Assembly: GCA_947498455.1 (NCBI GenBank)
Contig: CANMKK010000020.1
Coordinates: forward strand, 1 to 64,000
Direction of reading: 5' to 3'
Length of the DNA stretch: 64,000 nt
Origin: an uncultured Aquimarina sp.
GTDB taxonomy: Bacteria; Bacteroidota; Bacteroidia; Flavobacteriales; Flavobacteriaceae
Of this stretch, positions 9,023 to 18,034 are shown one piece after another (the stretch's first letter is position 1; each line of letters opens with the position of its first letter). The notes under the pieces are model-generated. The model did no database searches and was not told where the DNA came from. It saw only the letters and a program-made list of their open reading frames with translations. The translations under genes were made by a program, and so were the position numbers.

Positions 9023-9030
9023 TTTTTCTG

Positions 9031-10041
9031 TTATATTACTTGAAATCCATGTGCGTATGGATCATCTTGATCATCAATAATTATGGTGTTGTAACCATAT
9101 ACTTTTGCCCATCCTTGTACGCTAGGGATGATACTTTTTTTGCCATCTAGTTCTGTTTCTTCTTCTATTCGTCCAATAAACTTGGATCCGATATAACTTT
9201 CGTGTACAAATTCATCTCCTTTTTTAAGTTTCCCTTTGGCATATAACTGCGCCATGCGAGCAGAGGTTCCTGTTCCACACGGAGATCTGTCTATTGCTTT
9301 ATCTCCGTAAAAAACGGCGTTTCTACCTGATGAAGTAGGATCTAGAGGGTTTCCTGTCCATAACATATGACTAACATCTCTGATTGTCTCATTTTCTGGG
9401 TGAATAAAGTAGTCAGGATATTTTTGATTGATACGTTCTCTTACTACTTGTGAATATTGGATCAGTTTACTAGCAGTAAAGTCGTGTACTCCGCTAAAGT
9501 TTTTTTGTGGGTCTACGATGGCATAGTAATTTCCTCCATAGGCAACATCAAAAGTGATTTCCCCTAATTCCGGACATTCTACTGTAAGGCCTTCTGCAGC
9601 TAAATATGATTTTACATTTTTTAGCTTCACCCAGTCTACTTTTTTACCAGTTTGCTGATATTCTATTTCTACTAATCCTGCTGGAGCCTCCATTCTGATC
9701 TTCCCAGGTTCCTTAGGTGTAACCAGTCCTTCTTCTACAGCGATGGTAATAGTACCTATCGTACCATGACCACACATTGGCAAGCACCCTGATGTTTCGA
9801 TAAATAAAATAGCAAAGTCGTTTTCGGGATTATGAGGTTCAAAAAGAAAGCTCCCACTCATCATATCGTGCCCTCTAGGTTCATACATCAATCCTTTTCT
9901 TATCCAATCATATTCTTTTAGGAAATGCTGGCGTTTTTCGCTCATTGTCTTCCCTTCTAGATTAGGTTTTCCCGATGTAACAACTCTTACCGGGTTGCCA
10001 CAAGTATGGGCATCAATACATTTATATGTTGTTCTACTCAT
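9031..10041 (-). CDS. 4-hydroxyproline 2-epimerase (proline racemase family)
   Basis: A 336-residue member of the proline racemase superfamily. Both catalytic cysteines are present: C90 in MCGHGTIG and C255 in DRSPCGTGTS. The Cys/Cys pair indicates a racemase or epimerase rather than a 3-hydroxyproline dehydratase, where one is replaced. The reaction is trans-4-hydroxy-L-proline to cis-4-hydroxy-D-proline, the first step of the pathway encoded around it. It leads a two-gene unit with the FAD dehydrogenase (eight-base gap). Its upstream region carries the box shared with the deaminase promoter (10102-10112). Confidence 0.9.
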   Translation of the reverse strand: MSRTTYKCIDAHTCGNPVRVVTSGKPNLEGKTMSEKRQHFLKEYDWIRKGLMYEPRGHDMMSGSFLFEPHNPENDFAILFIETSGCLPMCGHGTIGTITIAVEEGLVTPKEPGKIRMEAPAGLVEIEYQQTGKKVDWVKLKNVKSYLAAEGLTVECPELGEITFDVAYGGNYYAIVDPQKNFSGVHDFTASKLIQYSQVVRERINQKYPDYFIHPENETIRDVSHMLWTGNPLDPTSSGRNAVFYGDKAIDRSPCGTGTSARMAQLYAKGKLKKGDEFVHESYIGSKFIGRIEEETELDGKKSIIPSVQGWAKVYGYNTIIIDDQDDPYAHGFQVI

Positions 10042-10564
10042 TTTTATTATCGTTTCTTTTATCCTTTTTATTTCACTTTTTTGTATCCCTTTAATTTATT
10101 GTTCTTTAGAATTACATGAAATTATTTTTTCTCGAATAACTTTATGGAACTCTTTGATATCGAAAAAAAGACGCTAACCTATGATTTGTTTTGTCTATCT
10201 TAAAAGAATATTTTGTCTAATTAAGAAAACTTACTGACCTGTCTCTGTAATAATTTTACCAAAAGATAAAGCTGCGTTATTAAAAAGATAGTAATTACAT
10301 ATTAGCCTTGTTTTCTGAGTGCTTTAATTTTTACTTTAGGTAAAACAATAGTTTTGCTAAATCCTCCTAAAAGCAAAAAAAACCTAAAGGATATGAGAAA
10401 AAACATATCCTTTTAGGTCTTAAGTTTAATTGTTGTTTATTGTAAAGCTTTCTCTATTTTTTTTGCAGACAAAACCTATATCAAATAATAGTACTCCAAG
10501 GATGTTATAAGTTTTCATATTCTTGAAGAATTATTGTGGATAATAGCTTCATCTCTACAGAGTT
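10042..10564. promoter_or_regulatory. 520-base regulatory gap upstream of the epimerase
   Basis: No gene is seen. It contains TTCTTTAGAAT at 10102-10112, identical to a box before the deaminase gene (13216-13226), and a direct repeat TTTTGTCTA at 10189-10197 and 10211-10219 (22 bases apart, about two helical turns, as AraC-type sites often are). The right half holds the terminator of the aldehyde dehydrogenase gene. I could not find a convincing TAnnTTTG element for the epimerase. Confidence 0.5.
10374..10418 (-). terminator. Terminator of the deaminase/aldehyde-dehydrogenase unit
   Basis: On the minus strand ACCTAAAAGGATATG pairs with CATATCCTTTAGGT (one base difference) around an eight-base loop and runs into eight T. 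It separates this unit from the epimerase unit. Confidence 0.75.
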
Positions 10565-12163
10565 TTACTTTGCAAGTTCTAGTACATCAGAGTTAGACTG
10601 TTTGTTGTCTACCAATCTATATATACTACTTGGGTTTTCATTCTTTAGGCCTTCTGGTAATAATTCATCTGGCCAATCCTGATAACTGAAAGGTCGTACC
10701 CATCTTTTAATCGAATTTACTCCTACTGCAGAAAATCTAGAATCTGAAGAAGCAGGGTAAGGACCACCGTGTGTCATCGCTGCGCAAACTTCTACTCCTG
10801 TTGGTACACCATTAAAAATGATACGTCCTACACGATTTTGTAATGCATCTACGATTCCTCCCAGGTTTTGGTATTCTGATTTTTCAGCAATTAATGTACC
10901 AGTTAATTGACCTTCAAGGCCATTGATAATTTCAATTAATTCTGCCTCGTCCTTACTTTTTACAACTAACGAAAATGGACCAAATACTTCTTGATGCATT
11001 TTAGGGTTTGCTAAGAAATCTTTTCCTGCAACAGCTGTAATTTGAGTAGGAGCGTAGTTAGGTTCTACTTCTCCATCGATAGCTCCAACAACTTCTACTC
11101 CTGATTGTGATGATACAGAAGCACCGTTTTTAACAAAATCTTTTTTGATATTAGGATGTAGCATACATTGCGGTGCAATGGCAGTTGCTTTTGCTCCTAA
11201 GTCTTTGATGAAATCTCTTGTTTCAGGGCTATCAATTGTAAGAATTAATCCAGGGTTTGTACAAAATTGACCCGTTCCTAAGGTGATAGAATTTGCATAA
11301 GTACTAGCAAGTTCTTCGGCTCTATTTGCAATAGCTCCTGGAGTAATTAACACTGGGTTGATACTTCCCATTTCTGCAAAAACAGGAATAGGCTCTTCTC
11401 TATTTGCTCCTAAATTGAATAAGGCTCTACCTCCAGCGATACTTCCTGTAAATCCTACAGCTTTTACTTTAGGATGTTGTACAAGAGCGGCACCTACTGT
11501 TCTACCACCACCAGTCATATTCGAAAATACTCCGTTTGGCATACCAGTTTTTTCAGCAGCTTTTATAATTGCAGATGCAACAAGCTCACCAGTTCCGGCG
11601 TGCATAGAGTGAGATTTAACTATTACTGGGCAACCTGCAGCTAGAGCACTAGCAGTATCTCCTCCTGCAGTAGAAAAAGCAAGTGGGAAATTACTAGCAG
11701 CAAATACAACTACTGGTCCTAATGGAATATTTGTTTTTCTGATATCTACTTTAGGAAGAGGAGTACGATCTGGATCACCAGTGTCGACAACATTTTCTCT
11801 CCAAGCTTCGTTAGAAATTAATTCCGCAAATGATCTTAATTGAAATACAGTTCTTCCTCTTTCTCCTTGAGCTCTTCCTTCTGGCAAACCTGATTCAGAG
11901 GTATACATCTGTATCAGCTCATCATCTAAGGCTAAAATCTCGTCTGCGATAGCATTTAGAAATTCTGCTCTTCTAGCTCCAGATATATTTCTATATTCTT
12001 TAAAAGCCTCATGTGCCAATTCTGCAGCTTCATTTACTTCATCTAAAGTAGCTTCAAAAAATTCGCAATCGTTTTCTATGTTTAACTTCGGGTTGAAGGT
12101 TTTTTTAGACACAGAGCCCGATGCGGATAATTTATTTCCGATATAATTTTTTCCGGTTATCAT
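10565..12163 (-). CDS. Alpha-ketoglutaric semialdehyde dehydrogenase (NADP-type aldehyde dehydrogenase)
   Basis: A 532-residue aldehyde dehydrogenase. The oxyanion Asn is at 158 (AASNFP), a glycine-rich cofactor turn at about 239-244 (FTGSIAGG), the general base Glu at 264 (AEMGS) and the catalytic Cys at 301 (GTGQFCTNPG). The length and the QFCTNPG motif fit the long ketoglutaric-semialdehyde dehydrogenases linked to hydroxyproline and sugar-acid catabolism. It makes alpha-ketoglutarate, the end product of the pathway. It lies 84 bases downstream of the DHDPS-like gene, so the two probably share a transcript that ends at 10374-10418. Confidence 0.88.
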   Translation of the reverse strand: MITGKNYIGNKLSASGSVSKKTFNPKLNIENDCEFFEATLDEVNEAAELAHEAFKEYRNISGARRAEFLNAIADEILALDDELIQMYTSESGLPEGRAQGERGRTVFQLRSFAELISNEAWRENVVDTGDPDRTPLPKVDIRKTNIPLGPVVVFAASNFPLAFSTAGGDTASALAAGCPVIVKSHSMHAGTGELVASAIIKAAEKTGMPNGVFSNMTGGGRTVGAALVQHPKVKAVGFTGSIAGGRALFNLGANREEPIPVFAEMGSINPVLITPGAIANRAEELASTYANSITLGTGQFCTNPGLILTIDSPETRDFIKDLGAKATAIAPQCMLHPNIKKDFVKNGASVSSQSGVEVVGAIDGEVEPNYAPTQITAVAGKDFLANPKMHQEVFGPFSLVVKSKDEAELIEIINGLEGQLTGTLIAEKSEYQNLGGIVDALQNRVGRIIFNGVPTGVEVCAAMTHGGPYPASSDSRFSAVGVNSIKRWVRPFSYQDWPDELLPEGLKNENPSSIYRLVDNKQSNSDVLELAK

Positions 12164-12247
12164 ATGGCAATGTTTTTTAATTTTGAATTAGGTTTATGGT
12201 ATAAAAAGGCTTTAAATATAAGCAAAATTTTGGGGCAAAAATCTGTT

Positions 12248-13177
12248 TTATCCAATTACAGAATTAAGTTCTTTGTAATTAGGTAATGTTGGTCTGTTTT
12301 TAACACCAGTTTCTATAATATCAAGTACTCTTTTACGCTCTTCTCCGATCAAAGGTAGTCTTGGTGCACGTACATTTTCTGTACCAATTCCCGTTGCTAC
12401 TTCAGCAAGTTTGATATTTTGTACTAATAAAGAATTGATATCTAATTCTAATAATGGTAAGAACCATCTGTAGATATCACGAGCTTCTTCGTATTTCCCT
12501 GCTCTAACCAATTCATAGATAGCAACAGTCTCTTTAGGGAAAGCACATACCAATCCAGCAACCCATCCATCTGCACCCATTAAAAGGCTTTCTAATGATA
12601 GTGTGTCAACTCCAGAAAGGATTTTTAATCTGTTTCCAAATCTGTTTTTGATTCTTGTTATGTTAGAAAGGTCTCTTGTAGATTCTTTTACAGCCTGTAT
12701 GTTTTCTTCTTCTAATAATTCTTCAAACATATCAAGTGTTACTTCGATACCATAATCTACAGGATTGTTATATACCATAATTGGTAATTTAGTACTCCTT
12801 GCTACTTCTTTGAAATATACTACAGTTTCACGGTCACTAGCTTTATATCTCATAGGAGGTAACATCATAAGTCCTGATGCTCCATCTTCTTCAGCTTGTG
12901 CAGCAGCTGCGATAGCTCCTTTTGTAGTTTGCTCAGCGATGTTCATGATAACAGGTACTTTACCTTGTACGTGCTCCACAGCAGTTCTCACTAAAGTGCT
13001 TTTTTCCTCATCACTTAATGTACTAGCCTCACCTAAAGTTCCCCCTAAAATAATACCATGTACACCTGCTTCCAACTGTGCATCTATATTTAGTTTAAAC
13101 ATTTCCAAGTCCAAAGTATCCTCATTAGTAAACTTTGTAGTTACCGCTGGCATAACGCCGTTCCAATCTATAATCAT
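12248..13177 (-). CDS. DHDPS/NAL-family deaminase, probably 1-pyrroline-4-hydroxy-2-carboxylate deaminase
   Basis: A 309-residue (beta/alpha)8 protein of the dihydrodipicolinate synthase family. The Schiff-base Lys is at 164 (QAVKEST), the catalytic Tyr at 136 (MVYNNP), and the GGTLGE loop at 45-50. It is not needed as dapA here: the neighbours are an epimerase, a D-amino-acid dehydrogenase and a semialdehyde dehydrogenase. I infer deamination of pyrroline-4-hydroxy-2-carboxylate to alpha-ketoglutaric semialdehyde. First gene of its unit, facing the AraC regulator. Confidence 0.85.
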   Translation of the reverse strand: MIIDWNGVMPAVTTKFTNEDTLDLEMFKLNIDAQLEAGVHGIILGGTLGEASTLSDEEKSTLVRTAVEHVQGKVPVIMNIAEQTTKGAIAAAAQAEEDGASGLMMLPPMRYKASDRETVVYFKEVARSTKLPIMVYNNPVDYGIEVTLDMFEELLEEENIQAVKESTRDLSNITRIKNRFGNRLKILSGVDTLSLESLLMGADGWVAGLVCAFPKETVAIYELVRAGKYEEARDIYRWFLPLLELDINSLLVQNIKLAEVATGIGTENVRAPRLPLIGEERKRVLDIIETGVKNRPTLPNYKELNSVIG

Positions 13178-13196
13178 GTTCTTAAAAATTTTTATC

Positions 13197-13226
13197 CAAA
13201 GATATTATGAATTTATTCTTTAGAAT
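13197..13226 (-). promoter_or_regulatory. Promoter and candidate AraC operator of the deaminase unit
   Basis: The minus strand shows a -7 element TATCTTTG (13197-13204), about 20 bases before the start codon. Twelve bases upstream is TTCTTTAGAAT (13216-13226), containing the dyad ATTCT-TT-AGAAT. The same eleven bases recur before the epimerase. A TGAAA...TTAT stretch follows the box in both places. Confidence 0.6.
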
Positions 13227-13317
13227 GTTTGAAAATTATCGTATAATTGTACTATATTAACCCTTTTTTAGGATATTAGTGTAATTATTATTAATATTGA
13301 GTCATAATCCATCGAAA

Positions 13318-14178
13318 ATGAAAGTTTTACCCTTTAAAATACCAAAATCAACAACTGATACTTTAATCGTTCAGGAAGATAAGGAAACTATTTTTTATGA
13401 CAAATTTCATCAACATGAAGAAATCCAAATTTCGATTATTATGTCAGGTGAGGGAAGTTTGATAGTTGGGGATACGATAACAGATTATAAACCGAATGAT
13501 ATATTGGTATTTGGTAGTAATGTTCCTCATGTGTTAAAAAGTGCTTTTTCCGAAGAGGAATCTTATATGATTTCTATTTTCTTTACGAAAGATTCTTTTG
13601 GTAGCACGTTTTTTGAACTTCCTGAGTTCGAGGAATTATCTGGTTTTTTTAGAAATTCTGTATATGGTATTAAAGTGCTTTCTAAAAAGAAAAAATTAAA
13701 AAAAGAATTCATTAAGATTGTAAATAGTGAAGATAGATTTGATAGGTTTTCGATTTTCTTTAAAGTTTTGAAGCTTTTAAAGAATGCTAATACAGGTACT
13801 ATATCTTCTTTTATTTCTAAAAGGACATATACGGATAATGAGGGACGAAGAATGGCCAGAGTATTACAATCGGTGATGAATGATTTTAATAGAGATTTTT
13901 CTTTAAAAGAAGCTGCAGATTTGGCCAATATGACACCGAATGCTTTTTGTAGATATTTTAAACAAAGAACAAATAAGACATTTTTTCAATTTTTGATTGA
14001 AGTAAGAATTGAAAATGCTTGTAGATTAATTTCTAAAGAATCAGATATGACTATATCTGAAGCTTCTTATAATAGTGGATTTAAAAACTTATCCAATTTT
14101 AATAGAAAGTTTAAAGAAATAAAAGGGATTACTCCATCAGAATATAAAAAGAATTTACACGCTTTTAGTTTTCGTTAA
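13318..14178 (+). CDS. AraC-family activator with N-terminal cupin domain
   Basis: A 286-residue regulator from the ATG at 13318; an upstream TTG at 13297 in the same frame is a weaker choice. Residues about 20-85 form a cupin ligand pocket (FHQHEEIQISIIMSGEG, PNDILVFGSNVPH). The C-terminal hundred residues hold two helix-turn-helix motifs (FSLKEAADLANMTPNAFCRYFKQ and MTISEASYNSGFKNLSNFNRKFK, ending GITPSEYKK). It is transcribed divergently from the hydroxyproline genes and is the likely pathway regulator, responding to hydroxyproline or an intermediate (inference). Confidence 0.88.
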   Translation: MKVLPFKIPKSTTDTLIVQEDKETIFYDKFHQHEEIQISIIMSGEGSLIVGDTITDYKPNDILVFGSNVPHVLKSAFSEEESYMISIFFTKDSFGSTFFELPEFEELSGFFRNSVYGIKVLSKKKKLKKEFIKIVNSEDRFDRFSIFFKVLKLLKNANTGTISSFISKRTYTDNEGRRMARVLQSVMNDFNRDFSLKEAADLANMTPNAFCRYFKQRTNKTFFQFLIEVRIENACRLISKESDMTISEASYNSGFKNLSNFNRKFKEIKGITPSEYKKNLHAFSFR

Positions 14179-14237
14179 GTTCAAGGGTGTACTCTTTTAA
14201 AGCATCAAAATACATTTTTGCCCTAATGTTTAAAAAG

Positions 14238-14271
14238 AAAGCTAGTCTTAATAGTATGGACTAGCTTTTTT
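14238..14271 (+). terminator. Terminator after the AraC gene
   Basis: AAAGCTAGTC pairs with GACTAGCTTT around an eleven-base loop, followed by six T. About 60 bases after the AraC stop. Confidence 0.75.
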
Positions 14272-14386
14272 GTTTTTGGACATGTTTTCAATAAAGAAGA
14301 AGACGATATCGGTTATTTTGATGTTTATTGGCATCGCTAAAGGGTATAATACTCCGAGGCTTGCCCCGAGGTAGTTTTACTTGGTA

Positions 14387-16165
14387 TTACACTATTCCCA
14401 TTTGTTTTAGTAAGAAAGAAGCATTCATATTTTGACAAATACCATTTTTAAATTTATAATCGAAATATAATTGGTCATTGATTATCTGAGCATCAAAAAA
14501 TTTGTTTTCTACTTCATCTAATTCCGAAGAAATTTCACAAAGGCTTAAATCATGTGTGGCTATTATGCCTGTAGCTTTCTTATGAACTAGTTTTTCTACA
14601 AATTTGCGCGAACCTGTAGCTTTGTCTTTGCTATTGGTTCCTTTAAGAATTTCGTCCAAAATGATAAAATAGGTGTCATTTTTCAGAGCGTCTACAATAC
14701 GCTTAAGTTGTGTTAACTCAGAAAAGAAGTAGGAGGCATCATCACTAAGAGAATCAGAAGTTCTCATGCTGGTAATAAGTTTAGTAGGTTTGTATACGCA
14801 GGATGAAGCACATATTGGTAATCCAGTATTAGACATGATTATCTGTAATGCTACAGTTCTTAGGAACGTGCTTTTTCCTGCCATATTTGCTCCTGTAATA
14901 ATAAAAAATTGCTCCTCAGCGATAAGAATATCATTATCTACGCGCTTATTAGTATTTAGCATTGGGTGGCCTAGGTTTTTGGCATCCAATATGATTTTAT
15001 CAGTTGTAATTTTTGGGTAAATGTAGGATGGGTTATTAAAGGCGAAATTACCAAGAGAATTATAGGCATCAAAGAAAGCAATGACCTGAAACCATTGATC
15101 TACATTATTCTTGTTCGTAGCGATCCATTTTTCGATGCGATAACTCTGCATAATATCCCAAAGTAAAAGGCCATTGGCAAAAACACCATATATCATGTTA
15201 TTTCTTTGATCGAATGCATCAAGAATTTTAGCAAATTGTTTTAGGATTTTAGAAGCTTTTCTTTGATCATTGATAACATTTTGTTGTTTTTCTTTTAGTA
15301 AATCTGAAGTAAAGGTCATACTTTCTATACGATCAACTAACTTATAATATTGCTCGAATGTATCTTTTACCTTATTTGCATCACTATACAGTTGGTTAAT
15401 TTTTTTGAGCTGTGATCCTGTGATAGCTAGACCTATAAAAAACCAACATAAAAATATTTGGAAAGTAATAATTTCTAAAAATAATAAAACAACTAATATT
15501 GCAGAAATTCCTGAAATGATCCCAGGGAGAATTTTCATTATTCGTGGAACAAAGGAGGTATAATTTAATAGCCATTTCCTAATTGAGGATACAGGTACTG
15601 TAACATCTACAAGAGAAGCAATAGCGCTGAATTCTTGTCGCCATTCTGGTATTTCTGATATGTTTTTTATAGCATCTTGCTTTCTTTTAATATCATCTAT
15701 AGTGTTGCTTCTTAGAATAGCGGCAAGCTCTTGTTTTCCTGCCAATGTTGTTGTACGATTGCTATATTGAAAAAATGACTTGTTACCAAATAAGTCAATA
15801 TCGTGGCTATACGCGTGCGTAGGATCTATAAATTCTTCGCCCGTATCTAATTTAGAATAATCCCCTTTAAAAACATCTAGCTCTAATTGATTTATTCCAA
15901 TCAATTTTTGGAGTTGGTTTTTGGTATATACAAGATTACTGTGTCTATTTATCAAAAAAACAAAAGCGGTAAGCCCAATTAGAATACTACCTATTGTGAT
16001 CTGTGTATTAGGATATCCGAGATATATGCTTACTATAATGCCTACAAACACAATAAGTCTAATCGAACTAGAGAATACAAGTTTCTTTTTTATACTGTTT
16101 AAAGATAGATTGTAGCTATCTATTTGTGATTTATAAAATTCTTTTGGGTTGTTCATTGTCATCAA
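14387..16165 (-). CDS. Membrane-anchored MutS-like ATPase
   Basis: A 592-residue protein with the C-terminal ATPase of the MutS family: Walker A GANMAGKS at 425-432, Walker B with DE at 504-505 (IILDEILKGTN), and a conserved signature between them (TSMRTSDSLSDDASYF). A MutS core-like helical region precedes it, but there is no mismatch-recognition domain. Two hydrophobic blocks (about 34-73 and 211-250) predict membrane anchoring, which true mismatch-repair MutS lacks. Such MutS-related membrane proteins are widespread in Bacteroidota with unknown function. Three closely spaced start codons (MMTM) leave the exact start open. Confidence 0.85.
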   Translation of the reverse strand: MMTMNNPKEFYKSQIDSYNLSLNSIKKKLVFSSSIRLIVFVGIIVSIYLGYPNTQITIGSILIGLTAFVFLINRHSNLVYTKNQLQKLIGINQLELDVFKGDYSKLDTGEEFIDPTHAYSHDIDLFGNKSFFQYSNRTTTLAGKQELAAILRSNTIDDIKRKQDAIKNISEIPEWRQEFSAIASLVDVTVPVSSIRKWLLNYTSFVPRIMKILPGIISGISAILVVLLFLEIITFQIFLCWFFIGLAITGSQLKKINQLYSDANKVKDTFEQYYKLVDRIESMTFTSDLLKEKQQNVINDQRKASKILKQFAKILDAFDQRNNMIYGVFANGLLLWDIMQSYRIEKWIATNKNNVDQWFQVIAFFDAYNSLGNFAFNNPSYIYPKITTDKIILDAKNLGHPMLNTNKRVDNDILIAEEQFFIITGANMAGKSTFLRTVALQIIMSNTGLPICASSCVYKPTKLITSMRTSDSLSDDASYFFSELTQLKRIVDALKNDTYFIILDEILKGTNSKDKATGSRKFVEKLVHKKATGIIATHDLSLCEISSELDEVENKFFDAQIINDQLYFDYKFKNGICQNMNASFLLKQMGIV

Positions 16166-16252
16166 CCTTTTTTGTAATTATTATTTAAAAAAATCAAAGA
16201 TGAAATTGATAATGCTATCATCATTTGACATGTTTTCTTCTTTACTTATCAG

Positions 16253-16617
16253 TCAATTAGATACTTTTTTTTCTTTTATTTCAAAAAGATAACCTCCGCC
16301 ACTAGTTAGTAATTGTTTTATTCCTTTGGAGACTACTTTTAGTTGTAAACTTTCGGAATAAGCTATAAATGCATCTTCATCAACTGATATTGGATTTTTG
16401 GTATCTAGCTATTTTTTCATAATTCTTCTATCTATCAGATAAAGTAATCCACTGTCTATGGTGTGAAGCTTGATATCATCATTAAGCGGGGTTTCGTTTC
16501 TAATTCAGATGCCTCATCAGCAGATATCATTCTTTCCTTTTTTGCTATAAAACCTTCTGCCTGGTTAAGATGTACTTCTAGATAAGAGTTGGAGTATGCT
16601 GAGATTTTAATATTCAT
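16253..16617 (-). pseudogene. Broken AIM24-like gene
   Basis: Reading leftward from the ATG at 16617 gives MNIKISAYSNSYLEVHLNQA... for about 54 codons and then a TAG. The neighbouring frame continues the message (NDDIKLHTIDSGLLYLIDRR), is broken by another TAG near 16411, and goes on as VDEDAFIAYSESLQLKVV, KGIKQLLTSGGGYLFEIK and stops at 16253. The pattern 'hold in own frame, Asp-rich then IAYSES...GIKQLLTSGGGYLFE' recalls AIM24 family proteins, and the piece is far shorter than a normal AIM24 protein. One frameshift plus one nonsense codon and probably an internal deletion indicate a dead gene. Family assignment is tentative. Confidence 0.5.
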
Positions 16618-16629
16618 TAATAATTTTGA

Positions 16630-16986
16630 TTATAATTCGCTTAGTTCTTGTTTTGCCTTTTTTGTTAAACCACTAACAACTATGTCGTAAGAGTGATCTA
16701 TTAATTCGCATAACATATTAGTAGCTAAACTTCCAGAAAAGTTAACAGTGTTCCAATGTTTTTTATTCATATGGTATCCTGGTTCTATTTCTGAGTGATA
16801 TTCTCGAAGCTCTACAATGCGTTCTGGGTCGCATTTTAGGTTTACACTAAATGGAATTCTATCCAACCCCGTGAGTGCAAACATTTTGCCCATTACTTTA
16901 AAAACAAGTGTTGTCTCATTAAAAGGAAATTCTTCGGTAACCCCTTTTTTTGATAAACAATATTCTCTGAATGCTTCAATATTCAT
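16630..16986 (-). CDS. MmcQ/YjbR family protein
   Basis: A 118-residue protein matching the YjbR/MmcQ family (CyaY-like fold): MNIEAFREYCLSKKGVTEEFPF, then VFKVMGKMFAL and the late HMNKKHWNTVNF. Family members are small and some bind DNA, but a precise function is unknown. It follows the GNAT acetyltransferase by 21 bases on the same strand and likely shares its transcript. Confidence 0.85.
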   Translation of the reverse strand: MNIEAFREYCLSKKGVTEEFPFNETTLVFKVMGKMFALTGLDRIPFSVNLKCDPERIVELREYHSEIEPGYHMNKKHWNTVNFSGSLATNMLCELIDHSYDIVVSGLTKKAKQELSEL

Positions 16987-17007
16987 TTCTTACATTGATT
17001 TATGGAT

Positions 17008-17403
17008 TTACTTACTCATAAATATAGTTGGGTCTGGAATCTCTTTAAATCCAAATTTCTCATATAACCTGTATGCATCGGCTGTAGCCAACATCCATTT
17101 TGGGATATCGCATAGTGTTTCGTGCTCCATGATTGTTTTTATCAATTGTTTGCCATATCCACTTCCTTGGTGTTTTTTGATAATAAAAACATCCATTAAA
17201 TAGGCAAAAATAGTATAATCTGTTAGTACCCTAGCGAAACCTATTTGTACATCATCTTTGTAAACGCCAAAAGGTAGAGAATGTTCTATTGATTTTGATA
17301 CATCTTCTTTTGTTCTTCCTTTTGCCCAATAGGAATTGGTTAAAAACTCATGAATGAAATCAATATTTAGTTTTTCTTTTTTTGTAGAGATTACAATACT
17401 CAT
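17008..17403 (-). CDS. GNAT family N-acetyltransferase
   Basis: A 131-residue protein with the GNAT fold. The acetyl-CoA pyrophosphate loop is recognisable as VFIIKKHQGSGYGKQLI (pattern Q/RxxGxG), with the final strand ending in YEKFGFKEI. The acceptor substrate cannot be told. Close spacing to neighbours on both sides (15 bases to the DUF4230 gene, 21 to the YjbR gene) suggests an operon of small genes. Confidence 0.85.
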   Translation of the reverse strand: MSIVISTKKEKLNIDFIHEFLTNSYWAKGRTKEDVSKSIEHSLPFGVYKDDVQIGFARVLTDYTIFAYLMDVFIIKKHQGSGYGKQLIKTIMEHETLCDIPKWMLATADAYRLYEKFGFKEIPDPTIFMSK

Positions 17404-17418
17404 TAATAGTTATTCTAA

Positions 17419-18033
17419 TTATTCTAAAAGGTTATGATCAATATTTTTATCGATTTCCAGAGAAGTATAGTCTAGAGACCATCCAATGGATTGTGCTACC
17501 GATTCCATTAGGGAAATTGCTGTCAACAATTCTTTTCCGGCAGCTTCTAGTAATCCGCTTTTCGGAATTTTGTCTATAATATATTGTTTTGCTTCTTTAT
17601 TAATCTCTGTGAGATCCGTAGAGGTCATTGGATTAAGCCATCCTTCTTTTTTATCGTAATACTTAAAATCAGTTTCTATGGTTAGTAGTTTTGGGGATGG
17701 AAAGTGAGAAAGAATTATCCGTTTATTTTTAGTGTCACTTTCTAATTTTATCTGGGATAGGTCAAAACCTACATGTGCTTTGGCATCTATAAGTATGAGT
17801 GCTTTTTTCTTACCTTTAAGAAGGCTAAAAAATTTTTCTTTTACACTTTCATAATGGTAGATTTCTGCAAAATCACCTTCTACAGTTATAAGTTTGCAAA
17901 CACTCCGTATTTTCTCCATCAAAACAGTGGATTGCGTATGTATTCCAGCCCTTTTTTTTACAGCATTAAATCTCGAAAAGATAAAATATGCCAGTATAGC
18001 GCCTGTTAAAAGTCCGATAAATAATAATTCCAT
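17419..18033 (-). CDS. DUF4230 protein with N-terminal membrane anchor
   Basis: I place the start at the ATG at 18033, which opens directly onto a membrane segment (MELLFIGLLTGAILAYFIF); a longer frame from 18117 would overlap the DUF4260 gene by 83 bases. The protein is then 204 residues. After the anchor comes the DUF4230 pattern (VLMEKIRSVCKLITVEGDF, then KALILIDAKAHVGFDLSQI). DUF4230 proteins are single-pass membrane proteins of unknown role. The start overlaps the tail of the preceding gene's spacing by a single base. Confidence 0.8.
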   Translation of the reverse strand: MELLFIGLLTGAILAYFIFSRFNAVKKRAGIHTQSTVLMEKIRSVCKLITVEGDFAEIYHYESVKEKFFSLLKGKKKALILIDAKAHVGFDLSQIKLESDTKNKRIILSHFPSPKLLTIETDFKYYDKKEGWLNPMTSTDLTEINKEAKQYIIDKIPKSGLLEAAGKELLTAISLMESVAQSIGWSLDYTSLEIDKNIDHNLLE

Positions 18034-18034
18034 A

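Noticed and set aside
13297-13317. Upstream TTG start for the AraC gene
   Set aside because: An ATG follows 21 bases later at the natural start of the domain, and TTG starts are uncommon in this group.
14351-14368. CCGAGG-CTTGCC-CCGAGG
   Set aside because: It is a short direct repeat, not an inverted one, and I see no associated function.
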